This document shows positions 8,743 through 18,188 of a stretch of DNA of 64,000 nucleotides, piece by piece. The notes under the pieces were generated by a model. It ran no database searches, was not told the origin of the DNA, and worked only from the letters and a program-made list of their open reading frames with translations. Source of the stretch: Fagopyrum homotropicum. Taxonomy: Eukaryota > Streptophyta > Magnoliopsida > Caryophyllales > Polygonaceae. Location of the stretch: positions 106,350,320-106,414,319 of the forward strand of contig BSWB01000003.1 of the NCBI GenBank assembly GCA_033239125.1. Reading direction: 5' to 3'. The stretch's first letter is position 1; the number at the start of each line of letters is the position of its first letter. Both the position numbers and the translations under genes were made by a program.

Positions 8743-10247
8743 ATGGATTTTGTGAGGAGAGTTTCTGGGAGAAATAAGGATAAGAACAAAGAGAAGGATA
8801 AGAATAAAAAAAGGAAGGGCAACCCCTCTTCCTCTTCATCCTATAGAGCACCACCACCTTCATCCCCTTCACCTCCATCATCACCTTCATCACCATCACC
8901 TCCTAGCCCTAGAGTCCCTACCATTCACGAGGATCATCTCAACGCCCTAGAGAGGATCCATAAGAGGGATGTTATAGGACCTAGGTACCTACTTTTAGAG
9001 GATTTAGCCACTCTACATATCATACATGACCTTACTTGACTCTTGGATAGAGCCGGTCTTATCGTCTTTTCGGCTATCCGAGAGGACGCTTACGAGGAGA
9101 TTACTAGAGAGGTTGTGACGTCTTTTGAGCATAGCCATGTTGATAGGACAGTTTCTTTCCATCTGATGGAAATAAACTATGATTTCACTATCCGGGAGTT
9201 TGGAGCCTTCTTTTGGTTCCAAGAGACCTTCAATGGTCATTTCCCCAGCGGCGTTTACGCCAAGGATTTCTGGGAGGAGGTAGCCATGATCTATGCCAGC
9301 GAGGACCGCTGGCAACCAGCTGATACCAAGGCTAAGTTGATGTATCACTTAGCCTTGAAGATTGCTCACCGGGTCCTTTCTGAGTGTCTCTTCCCTAGGA
9401 CGGAGACACCTCAGAAGATCAAGACGGATGATCTCTTCCTTCTCTACTCCATGCTATATGGACGACCTGCTGACTGCGCCACCCTCTTCGCTGCTACCAT
9501 GAGCAAGCTTAAGAATAAGAGGGCTGGTAACATTGGATATGGTGGGATAGTCACCCACCTTGCTAGGATTTTAGGGGTAGATTTCTCCGCCTGCATACGC
9601 ATAGAGGTCCACCTTACGCAGCTATGCCATGGGAGAGCAGGACGGGGAGGGGAATTGAGTGGCTCTCAGAGTATTCCATTATGGCTGGACGCCATTACTG
9701 GAATGAGACGTTCGCTGTTATGCATGCGAACAGGATTGTAGCCCCTCCATATGTTCCACCACCACCTGTAGTTGAGGAGGAGGAGATGAGAGACCAGTAT
9801 AAGGGAGGAGGAGGAGGTGATGAGCAGGATTTTGGCACGTTTCTGGATCAGCCGGACATAGCTCCTGACAAGCCTAGACGTTCTCCACGTCCCGCTAGAG
9901 CTTCAGGATCATCTTCTCGCCGCGCCAGCGTGAGTGAGAGACCCACTTGGATGGAGGCCCCTCCTGCATGGTACGGAGCTCCACCTCCATGGTCTGCACA
10001 GGCACATCCGCCACCAGCACCAGCACCGTCAGATGCACCGGGGTGGTACAGCCAGCCGCCTGGTTGGTATGAGCAGATGCCAAAGTGGGCTACCAGCCTT
10101 TCTGATAGGGTGGGAGCTTTGGAGATCCGAGCTGATGCTAGAGACGAACGTATGCATGACCTTGACCATATGATGAGAGATGTCTACCGCCAGCAGTTCA
10201 GGCGGTACTGTGATCCTAGCTTCTCCCCATTCCCGCCTCCACCGTAG
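8743..10247 (+). pseudogene. Element A env-position ORF (putative plant transposon protein), broken
   Basis: The ORF starts MDFVRRVSG as in D and E. A TGA at about 9037 replaces the Trp of DLTWLLDRAG. The frame then runs to about 9605, where some 60-70 nt are missing against E (after DFSAC), shifting the frame until the tail resumes at 9624-10247 (AMPWESRTGRG to the poly-Pro end). The full protein has a basic N terminus, a Ser/Pro linker, a conserved globular domain, a Trp/Tyr/Pro-rich tail and a short helical segment. It resembles proteins annotated as putative plant transposon protein downstream of Athila integrase. Function unknown. No signal peptide or membrane segment is visible. Confidence 0.82.
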
Positions 10248-10923
10248 TGACGACCTTGAGGACCGACAGTTTAGCCGCTCCACCGCCATTTTGTGAGTCT
10301 CTTTTTCTTTCTTTCTTTTCTTCTTTTTCTTTTATTTGAACATTAGGGACAATGTTTGTTCCAAGTATGGGGTGGGGTGTGACTAAAAGTTTGTAATAAC
10401 TCTTACTCACTTTGATTGCTTCTATTGAGACTATCTTGCATGTTTCATTATATTGTTACACGTTTCATTATTGCATTGTATGAAAAAGAATTTGAAAAAC
10501 CCATAAAAATTGAAAAAATTTTGAAAATTTTGTGCTTCTAAGGATAGAGATGATTTCTATGATAATCACTACTTGTGAATTGAGTTTTGATGACAATTGC
10601 ATGCTTAAACGAATAGTGAATTGAAAAGAAATTGAATGAGTCGATTATACCTCTTTTGCAAATTCCATAATGTGATGAATGTTACTTAAATCATGTTGAG
10701 AAAATAAGGTTGAAATCGCACTATAAGTTCTTATACTTCTTGTTGAGATGATTAAGGCAATTCGATTTTCTTTCTTCTTTCTTTGATCATTTAGCCCCTC
10801 ATTGAAATATTGGCCTCCTTTACCTATCCGGAAATTTGGAGGAGTTGAATGAAAAAGGCATGTTTGATGTGGGAGGGCCATGAAAGCAATACTTTGCATT
10901 CAAAGGAATAGAAAGAAATTATA

Positions 10924-11060
10924 GGTTTGGGGAAGTCAATCATGATGATGAGTAACTCGACACCATTCACATAGCCGGGTATTTGTGTCTTGCCAAAGTC
11001 GGATTGAGCGATATTCCTAGCGGATTATGGTATGTGCGCTAAGGGTTTGAGGCATCTCAT
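10924..11060 (+). ncRNA. Conserved 3'-UTR block, A copy
   Basis: About 135 nt match B at 29130-29266 with about 12 mismatches by eye, including a shared 38-nt run at 10982-11019 without a mismatch. E (44488-44620) and D (40449-40582) carry it on the complement. It has no open frame of note. Conservation equal to that of integrase coding suggests a functional RNA or cis signal. Typing it as ncRNA is tentative. Confidence 0.5.
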
Positions 11061-11579
11061 AAAAATTGAGAAACGCCAATCTCCTAGGCTTTGGTTTTAG
11101 TGCACCTCTATCCATAACTCCAAAAGTAAAGTCAAAAAAAATGAAAAGAAGAGAGTGAAGCTCTAAGTTGAAAGTGTTGCGGAAACCGCAAGAGAAGAAG
11201 AAAAGAGTAGTTATCCACTTTCTCGGATTCATGCGCCACATTCCTTAAAGTTTTCCTTCCCTTTCCACATTCTAGACCTTGTTTGAAAGTCCTTAAGATC
11301 AAAAGAATGTTATATGACTTGGTGATCTAAATTGAAGTTTCTTATGATTGATTTTGATAATGTTTGAAGGTTATGATGTTTACATGGAAGTTTGATTAAT
11401 TCATGAGCTTTCTTTACTCTTTACTCTTTGATTAAGTGTATGAAAGTCTTATAAACGAATTAAACAAGGTTTGAGAATGATTTATTGATTAGAAGGCACA
11501 TTCATCCAAAAGAAGTTTTGCTTTGAGAAGGTACACATATTTCATCCTAACTTGTGTTTAAAGCTTTTGAAATACCTTG

Positions 11580-11614
11580 CTTAGGGACAAGCAAGTGGCA
11601 AGTATGGGGTTATT
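11580..11614 (+). promoter_or_regulatory. Polypurine tract region of element A
   Basis: AAGTATGGGGTTATT ends at the TG that opens the 3' LTR, the place where plus-strand DNA synthesis is primed. The purine core is interrupted, as in the other elements here. The preceding GGGACAAGCAAG is conserved in A and B. Confidence 0.7.
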
Positions 11615-13327
11615 TGTTAGCATGAAATATTGTGATATTTTAGGCACGTTTTCTAAGTGTATTTCATCCATATTGATAGTCTTTGATTAAGCATTGATGC
11701 ATTTGTGAGCTAGTTTGTCTATAATGTCGATATAGAGGTCTACACAAGCTTTATGTTGATTGTAGGCAATTAAGAGCTATTTCCGAACGGATTGTGCAAG
11801 AATGGAGTTTGATTGAGCATGTCCAAGGATTGAGGACATCTCTAGGAGCTAAGGAAGGTGCTAACTTGAAGAATATGCACGAGGAAAGGAAGAATTACGG
11901 TTTAGCCCTAAACCACGCTCTAAAATACGGCCGTACTACATTCCACGTTCAAGTCCACGGCCGTGGAACCATAGCAAGGGAAGCGTGATTCATTCCAAAA
12001 ACATCTACGGCCGTGGAAAGATTGAGACAAACCGTGATAGTTTCCACGCTCTCAATTACGGTCGTGGAACCCTTCCACGACCGTGATCTTGGCGATCTTT
12101 TTCGCCACACATTAAGCTACGATCTCCTACGCAGTTGGGCCGGGCCAATATTTTATCTTACACTATAAAAGGACGGACGAAGAGAGATTCCGTCACCTTC
12201 ACTTACGCTTAGACGCACTTCCGCTCATACTTGGATTTGCCCTAATTTTGCATTTTGGCGGAGATTGTGATTGAGAGATTTGTGCTTTGCCATTGGGATT
12301 TCCGGATTGACGGAAGATTGAAGATTTGGAAGATTGTTCATAAGAAGATTTCGCTTCTTGCTTAGGTTTGATTTAGAAGACGGATTGACATCCCGTTCTT
12401 CCTTCTTATCTAAGATTTGTGATTGTTTGTGTTATTCCAGAATCTATTGACGTTATTGTTCTTGATTTGTGGATTTGAGATTGACTTGAAAGTTATTGAA
12501 GGTTTTCGGAAGTTTTCATCTTTTATTCTTTCAAACCTTGAATTTGATATCAATATGACTGTTGTTGGCTAAAACCCTTTAACAATTCTAAGGTGAAGGG
12601 TTGATAATTGTGGCTTAGATGATGATAGATCGATCGTAAACAGATTGGACCCTGAGAGTTAGAGAGAATCGCCGACGAACCTAATCCACGGTCTGTTCTT
12701 GAGCTTCCACGGCCGTGGAACTCAAGAACTACCCGTAATTTTGTGTCAGTTTACGAACTTGCTTTTACTTTAATCCAAAGTTAAAGATTTGCTTTAACTT
12801 AGTCTTGGCTTGCCTTTTCTAGGTGGTAGTGAAGCCTCAACAACCTCTACCTCGATTGTGAGTGTCACAACCTTAATCCGTTTAGTTAGTCTTGATCCTT
12901 GGATTACAAGTTTGGGTGTTTGACGTTAATTCTTGCCTTTAGAACCTTTCTATACTGAAGCCTCAACAACCTTTATAGAAAGTGTCTTTTAGGTGAGTCA
13001 TATAAGGTGTTTGGAACTTCACCGTACGATTGCCTTACATTAGCATACCTTTGCAACCCTCAACTCTGTCCTTATACCTTTAGTATATTCTGAATCGATT
13101 GCCACAGCTGGATACTTGGATCTTTAGGATTGTTGTTTTCCCAATATTTGAAAATCTTCATACATTTACTTGCTTGATAATCTATAATCGGATTTAACCC
13201 CCAAATCCCTGTGTTCGATACTCTGGAATTCTTGCTCAACTATATCGATCCGTACACTGCGGGTTCGCTTGCTTGATTTCTAGTTTTATAATTAAAACTT
13301 ATTTGCATGCACGCTAAGTGGCAAACA
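11615..13327 (+). repeat. 3' LTR of element A (1713 bp)
   Basis: TGTTAGCATG to GGCAAACA, followed by TTTGT. It keeps the segment deleted from the 5' LTR, with three degenerate palindromes (about 12014-12090) upstream of the TATA box at 12164. CCACGGCCGTGG occurs at 11955-11966 and 12707-12718. Confidence 0.93.
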
Positions 13328-13332
13328 TTTGT

Positions 13333-14330
13333 CTTGTTGGATTTCTATCCAAGGAACGCTTGTTTGTTTGATAATTGATTCAGTTATTGAAACATTTCTC
13401 TTAAGGTTTTCTTGTTCAATTATTCTCTTTCTTCCCATATATTTGATTAATACTTTCATGATGATGAGTGGCTAATCTCTTTGTGTGATTCTAGGGTGAT
13501 TGGCTGAAGGTTGTGGGAAAAACAATGATAGAATGATCTTAATCATAGTAGGACCCTAAAAGTTCGAGTCTTTACCTTAACCCTAAGCATCTCGTTTAGT
13601 CGATGAACATCTCGACCGGGGTGGAATTCGTCTGACCGAGGTGACTTATCTGATCCGAAACTGAGAGTTAAGTGTTAGAGTTTGCCAAATCCTATCCTTA
13701 TTATACCTCTCCTGGTTCAACGCAAGCCTAGGATGAGACTTACCCGGTAATTCCTTTATTTGTTTACCTAAGATCATAAGCGATAGCTAATAAAGGTTTA
13801 TCCTTTATTGGGGTTTGAGTGTGCTTTCATTCCACCTTTGTGAGTTAGGCTGAGACTTACCCGGTAATGGTTGATTATATTCCCTTAGATGTTGTGTTAG
13901 TTTGAGGTTATAGTTCTTTATCTTAATTCCTTGAGACTTACCCGGTGATAGGAGTTACGGTTTAGGATTAGTGAGTAGTGAGACTTACCCGGTGATCTAT
14001 TCCACTTTAGTAACACCTTCCCTTTGCAAAAACCTCAGCTGTGTCCGCTTATCTTGAGATCTTGAGTTGGAACCACAACTAGATGCTTTAATCCCTAGAA
14101 TTGCATATTTCCTTTATTGACTTTTATCATCTTTGATTTTAATTGCTTGTGGTTAGTAATTGCTAAAACTTACCTATTCCGACTTTGTTTCACTAAGTCC
14201 CCGTGATCGACCCTTGGAATTCCTTGCTTTTTACTACGATTGACCCGTACACTGCGGGTTCGCATCCTTGTTTTAAGCTTTCATCTAGGGTTATAAATTT
14301 AAAGCTTGCACACACCGTTTGGAGCGAACA
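13333..14330 (+). repeat. Right part of the family-B LTR interrupted by A
   Basis: It resumes the B LTR at the base where 1-344 stops (GGATTTCTATCCAAGGAACG) and ends GGAGCGAACA. No primer-binding site follows, so it is a solo LTR or a 3' LTR, not a 5' LTR. It holds four copies of an 18-bp motif (TGAGACTTACCCGGTRAT) at 13734, 13851, 13932 and 13979. Confidence 0.88.
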
Positions 14331-14888
14331 GCAACTGTGACTGACCGATTGGATGAAACACAAGATTTGCTGGGGATTCTGAACCAGAAAATTAATCAAA
14401 TGTTTCATGTCAATGCTTTATCCCTTACAGCTGCAAATTCCATCAAGCCCATAACAGAAGCAGAAGGACAAGCCACTAGAAAAGATGCCGAAAAGGTCAT
14501 GACACAATGTCATAAGATCATCAAAGATAATCCTATTCGCCAACCTTCATCAAAGGATCCAGACATTCTAACCATTGAAGAATTTGGAGTTGTCCAAAAT
14601 TATGATAAGAATTTTGATCAAAGAAGAACAAATCTTTCTCATAAAGAACGTGACCTCATCAATGCTCATAATCGATGGAGGAATATGTGTTTAAAGAATC
14701 ATTATGGAAAAGGAAGTTCATCCAAATGGTACAAAGAAAACCGAAGCTCTCAGGATGTCATGACTTTCAAGGCCCTTGGTATTAATATCAAAGGGTTGCT
14801 TTTGAAAAACATAATTTGTTTTTGGGTTTTGTGGAAATACTCTTTGTTTTGTCATGTTTTAAAACTCTCGTGCTTTAACTATTTTTAA
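14331..14888 (+). pseudogene. Unrecognised ORF remnant, probably from a Copia-like element
   Basis: The frame is open from inside the B LTR (the codons before 14331 are LTR-derived) to the TAA at 14886. It encodes a hydrophilic, Lys/Asn-rich stretch with no motif I recognise (it includes LTIEEFGVVQNYDKNF and NAHNRWRNMCLKNHYG), then a hydrophobic tail that looks like read-through into non-coding sequence from about 14790. It shares the TTTCAAGGCCCTTG half-motif (14764) with the repeats downstream, so both belong to one element. No start codon can be assigned because the 5' part is lost at the LTR junction. Function unknown. Confidence 0.35.
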
Positions 14889-14938
14889 GTTGATATTTAT
14901 ATATATGCATTGCTAACTAACAAATGCAGGTACGATAA

Positions 14939-15032
14939 ACATTTGTGTTGTCTTCCATCAATGGGAGATTGAAAACTCCACCTTTATTATAAAGTTTTAC
15001 AGGTGTTGATGATGGAAGATTTAAACACAAAT
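14939..15032. repeat. Imperfect inverted repeat (hairpin) upstream of the LTR-like stretch
   Basis: ACATTTGTGTTGTCTTCCATCA (about 14938-14960, broken here by nothing longer than the stem) is nearly complementary to TGATGGAAGATTTAAACACA plus AATGT at about 15007-15031, with a 3-nt bulge. The loop holds GGGAGATTG, which resembles the polypurine tract of Copia elements. It may mark the start of an LTR. The role is inferred. Confidence 0.45.
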
Positions 15033-16266
15033 GTAGTAGTTTGATACACTAACAATATATTGATTATATTCTCAAGATGCTTGGTTGGTTTGGATTAAGT
15101 GCAGCATCTGTTGAAGATTTCAAAGGCCTTGAAATGGATTTCAAGGGTACAAGGAAAACAAGGTTGCACAACGAAAAGATCTCAAAGGCCTTGAAATGGA
15201 TTTCAAGGGTACAAGGAAAACAAGGTTGCACAACGAAAAGATCTCAAAGGCCTTGAAGTGGATTTCAAGGGAACAAGGATGTTAAGGCCGCATGGTACAA
15301 AAATTCAAATTACTAAGAAGATCTTCTATGAAAGATTTTCTCAACAAGAAGATTTGATCAAGCAAAGATCTTTGCCAACCGAATGTTAGAGATCTTTTCA
15401 AAAGATCCTTAACCAAAAGCATAAAGATTCTCTCTCCTCCGGTTAAATTATTGTTCAACAAAAATGAGAAGATTAAGGAGTTGAGAGATCAACGTGTTCT
15501 CAGGAAATGAAGATCTACAACGTCTATTTCATCTGAAACTGGAAGCGATCTTCAAGGAGAAGAAGAATCATCTTCGAACGGTCATCGCTTCAACGGCTAG
15601 AAGACCTCTCTATAGAAGACTATAAATGAAGATGGCATTTGAAAAACAAAGACACAGAAGCTTACACGGAAACATCAATAGTCTTCAAGCAACCTAAATA
15701 TCATGATTTGATAAATTAGTTTTTCTTTCTCTCTTTCTAAAAAGCTTTATCCCCTAGAGAGAGATAAAACTCAAGAACTCCATTGGAAGATTTAAAGAGT
15801 GTTATACTCAAGTGTGTGTTACTCTACGAAGTAACTAGCCTATTATATTAAAGTGAAGAGTTGGAGCTAGATCGTAGCATTGGCTATAGTGAGAGAAGAA
15901 GGGGATTTCTTCTAGTTTGTATCTAGGACTCTTTGAAGTTGATAATAGATAGTTAGATCCTAAGGTTGTACCCTGGGACGGAGAGTAGGATATTTAGAGC
16001 CGAACTTCGTAAACATATCCATGTGTCGATCTTTTACATACCGCACTATATCTTGCTATTGTGACTAACTTAGTTTTGTAGGAGTACAAAGTCAAGGCCC
16101 TTGAAAGCAGTTTCAAAGCCCTTGAAATCAAAGTGTCACAAAGAGCTCAGATCGACATCAAGGCCCTTGAAAGGAGTTTCAAGGCCTTGAGATTGGGTTT
16201 GCAAAAAGTTCCCATACTCTATTCAACCACCCTTCTAAAGTATCTTTTAACCTTTTATTTCACCTA
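14990..16266 (+). repeat. LTR-like stretch, probably Ty1/Copia
   Basis: A GGGAGATTG tract lies before it. It contains 62-bp tandem repeats, a TATA box (TATAAATG, 15621-15628), a pyrimidine-rich leader, a GAGCCGAACTTCG stretch, and a C-rich tract with TTTCACCTACC at its end, a pattern I associate with Copia LTR ends. Its left edge is uncertain (14962-15003). It ends where chromovirus coding begins. It could also be another retroelement type; no primer site or polymerase motif is present. Confidence 0.4.
15112..15275 (+). repeat. 62-bp tandem repeat with a 20-bp palindrome in each unit
   Basis: Three palindromes CCTTGAAATGGATTTCAAGG lie at 15127-15146, 15189-15208 and 15251-15270 (the third with one change), exactly 62 bp apart. 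The first two full units are almost identical and the third is partial. Related copies lie at about 16099-16118 and 16165-16184. Confidence 0.9.
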
Positions 16267-16274
16267 CCGGTTCT

Positions 16275-16802
16275 TCAGTAGTGATCCGTGAGCAGATGTT
16301 AGCAGGGAACCATCGACAACAGTCTTATGTAGATAAAAGGCGCATACCTCTGGAGTTCAAAGTTGGACCTCAAGTTTGGTAGAGATTATCCCCGACATGA
16401 GGCGTCAGACGTTTCGGTGTCAAGGGGAATCTGAGTCCCAAATACGTCGGACCGTTCGAGATTCTTAAGCGAGTTGGAGAGGCAACATACGCACTTGCTT
16501 TGCCACCGAGGCTTGAGCGTGTTCATCCCGTCTTCAATGTATCTCAATTATGGGAGTACATATTGGACCGAAGACACATCTTCGGTCATGAGGATCTATT
16601 GATTGAGCCAGACCACATGTTCGTTGAACACCCGGTAGCTGTCGTGGAGCGTAGTACGAGACACTTGTGTTCGAAGGACATACCGATGATGAAGATTCAG
16701 TGGTCTATGCGAGGATCTGATGAGGCGACTTGGGAGACAGAGGATAGTATCTAGAGGAACTATCCGGAGTTTTACGTTGAGCTCGATACACCTTTAGCGT
16801 AG
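16275..16802 (+). pseudogene. pol: Chromovirus (Tekay/Del-type) integrase C terminus and chromodomain, broken
   Basis: The frame encodes the end of a Ty3/Gypsy Pol: the DKRRIPLEFKVG stretch, FGVKGNLSPKYVGPFEILKRVG (the GPY/F module) and ALPPRLERVHPVFNVS. A chromodomain-like segment follows (VERSTRHLCSKDIPMMKIQW, then EATWETE and YPEFY), the hallmark of chromoviruses, which targets integration to marked chromatin. In-frame stops are TAG at 16380, TGA at 16398 and TAG at 16752; the natural stop is at 16800. Everything upstream (gag, protease, RT, RNase H, integrase core) is missing, cut at the Copia-like LTR. Confidence 0.85.
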
Positions 16803-16934
16803 TCGTTTTGTCCTGATTTTTCCTTTGTTGCGTTACGTACACTTTTGTGACGTTTGAGTTACGTGCCCCGAGTGGGAATAAATGAGTTTAGTTCAGCTTC
16901 TGTGTTGTTGTTATGGGATCTATCGGGCTATTGC

Positions 16935-16968
16935 AAGTTTCGGGACGAAACTTCTTTTTAGGGCGATC
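16935..16968 (+). promoter_or_regulatory. Chromovirus 3' hairpin and polypurine tract
   Basis: AAGTTTCG-GGA-CGAAACTT (16935-16953) is an 8-bp perfect stem just before a short tract (TTTTTAGGGCGATC) and the TGATGTAAG start of the LTR. Element C has the identical hairpin at 36324-36342, and similar sequences precede the LTR in many plant chromoviruses. Confidence 0.75.
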
Positions 16969-17903
16969 TGATGTAAGACCCCGGTTTCTACCTTCACCGC
17001 CCCCGCGGTGAAGAAGGCCGCCCCAGCGGCAAGAGTGTTTGTCACCGCCCCTACGGATTTGCCACAGATTGCGCCCGATCTGTTTTGTTCGTTTTATCTT
17101 ATTTCCATAGATAGAATATCCGATCTTCTATCTTATGGATCGTCCTTCCTATCTTATTCCTAACCCTAAAACGTCTTTCCTTCTTTCTTTCCAACCTTCT
17201 CTATATAATCTTGCCTCTTCTTCCCCTTTTTCCGGCCATTTGCTTACGTTTTCTTCAACCCATGAGAGTTGCAGCCGTCACGCTTGTTTCTTGTGATCTT
17301 GCTAAACGTGTAAGTTCTTCCTCCCTTGTTCTTCATCACGTTCAGGTGTTGCAGCAACTTGCTTCCCTTCTGTTTCGTTTCTCTCTTTGTTTTCTCTTTT
17401 CTTCTTCTCCAAGAATCAAGTTTGAACCTTGATTCTTGTGGAGCATTCCGTTGATGATCCTTTGAAGTTCACATGCTCCCTTGGTTGAGTTGTGAAGTGT
17501 GAGAGTGTTGGAAGAGCCAGCCTTGACCGTGTTGTGGTTCTGTTGTCATTGAGAAGCCTACAGTGCTTATGCACCATTATCCGCCCCCACGCCTGCACAG
17601 AGCCGCCACTGCGCCTCTGTCACGTGCCGTCCCTGCGCCTTTGTCCATCCGCCCCCGTGGTTTCTTCTGTAGTGACTCCACTTCTTGTGAGTTGCTACCT
17701 TTCTTGCTTTCCTCGTTCCTTTCCTTGTTCCTTCTGGATGTTTCTTGACCAGTGAGTGTTCGGTAAGACTAAGGTTGAGAACTTAGCTTGTGGAGATCTC
17801 TTAGAGATTATTGAGACTAGAAGTTATAGACTTCTAACAACCGTTTCGTTTCTGATTCGTGATGCTTGTGTAAACATGTTTTCCTTGCTACTTTCCTGAG
17901 GGA
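16969..17903 (+). repeat. 3' LTR of the chromovirus fragment, interrupted by C
   Basis: It begins TGATGTAAGACCCC and is cut where the C LTR begins. Its first part carries palindromes TTCACCGC-CCCC-GCGGTGAA (16993-17012) and GCCGC-CCCA-GCGGC (17017-17030), with degenerate copies at about 17042 and 17580-17665. A TATA box (TATATAAT) lies at 17202-17209. The ORF-like frames inside it are chance. Confidence 0.72.
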
Positions 17904-18086
17904 AACTATAATATCCGAAATTTTAATTCCACTCGATTCCGAGTCAAACCGGATTTCGAACCGTGGATCTTTGTTATGATACCTAGCTCACAAATCCTAT
18001 CATTTTATTAAAATATAAACTCACTTAAAGTGATGAAATTATGATCACCAAACTCTAATCTTGCAAACCCTAATATATGTATATAC

Positions 18087-18188
<102 letters not shown>

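Larger units (their letters stand above)
10248..11614 (+). other. 3' untranslated region of element A
   Basis: This region has no gene. It opens with a pyrimidine tract and a polypurine-like module (GGGACAA at 10346, AAGTATGGGGT at 10363-10373), contains a conserved block (10924-11060), and closes with the true polypurine module (GGGACAA at 11584, AAGTATGGGGT at 11600-11610) abutting the 3' LTR. The same two modules bracket the 3' UTRs of B, D and E. Confidence 0.75.
345..13327 (+). mobile_element. Element A: Athila-like Ty3/Gypsy retrotransposon, complete in extent, coding decayed
   Basis: A 12,983-bp element lies between perfect TTTGT duplications. In order it has a 5' LTR, a tRNA-Asp primer site, gag, protease, RT, RNase H, integrase, a spacer, an env-position ORF, a long 3' UTR, a polypurine tract and a 3' LTR. 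The tRNA-Asp primer, the FMDDFSVYG-type RT motif and a third ORF after integrase point to the Athila lineage. Several stops, frameshifts and small deletions make it non-autonomous. It is inserted in a family-B LTR. By eye its LTRs differ by a few percent plus one deletion of about 110 bp in the 5' copy. Confidence 0.93.

Noticed and set aside
13333..14330. 5' LTR of a second complete B element
   Set aside because: No tRNA-Asp primer site follows; the next bases are unrelated sequence.
15112..15275. CRISPR-like array (regular palindromic repeats)
   Set aside because: Three units with the whole 62-bp unit repeated, no unique spacers, plant context; it is a plain tandem repeat.
14331..16266. 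Endogenous pararetrovirus, suggested by the ORF remnant followed by a TATA box and leader
   Set aside because: No RT, movement or coat motif is visible, and the GGGAGATTG tract plus C-rich end fit a Copia LTR better. Left as unclassified.
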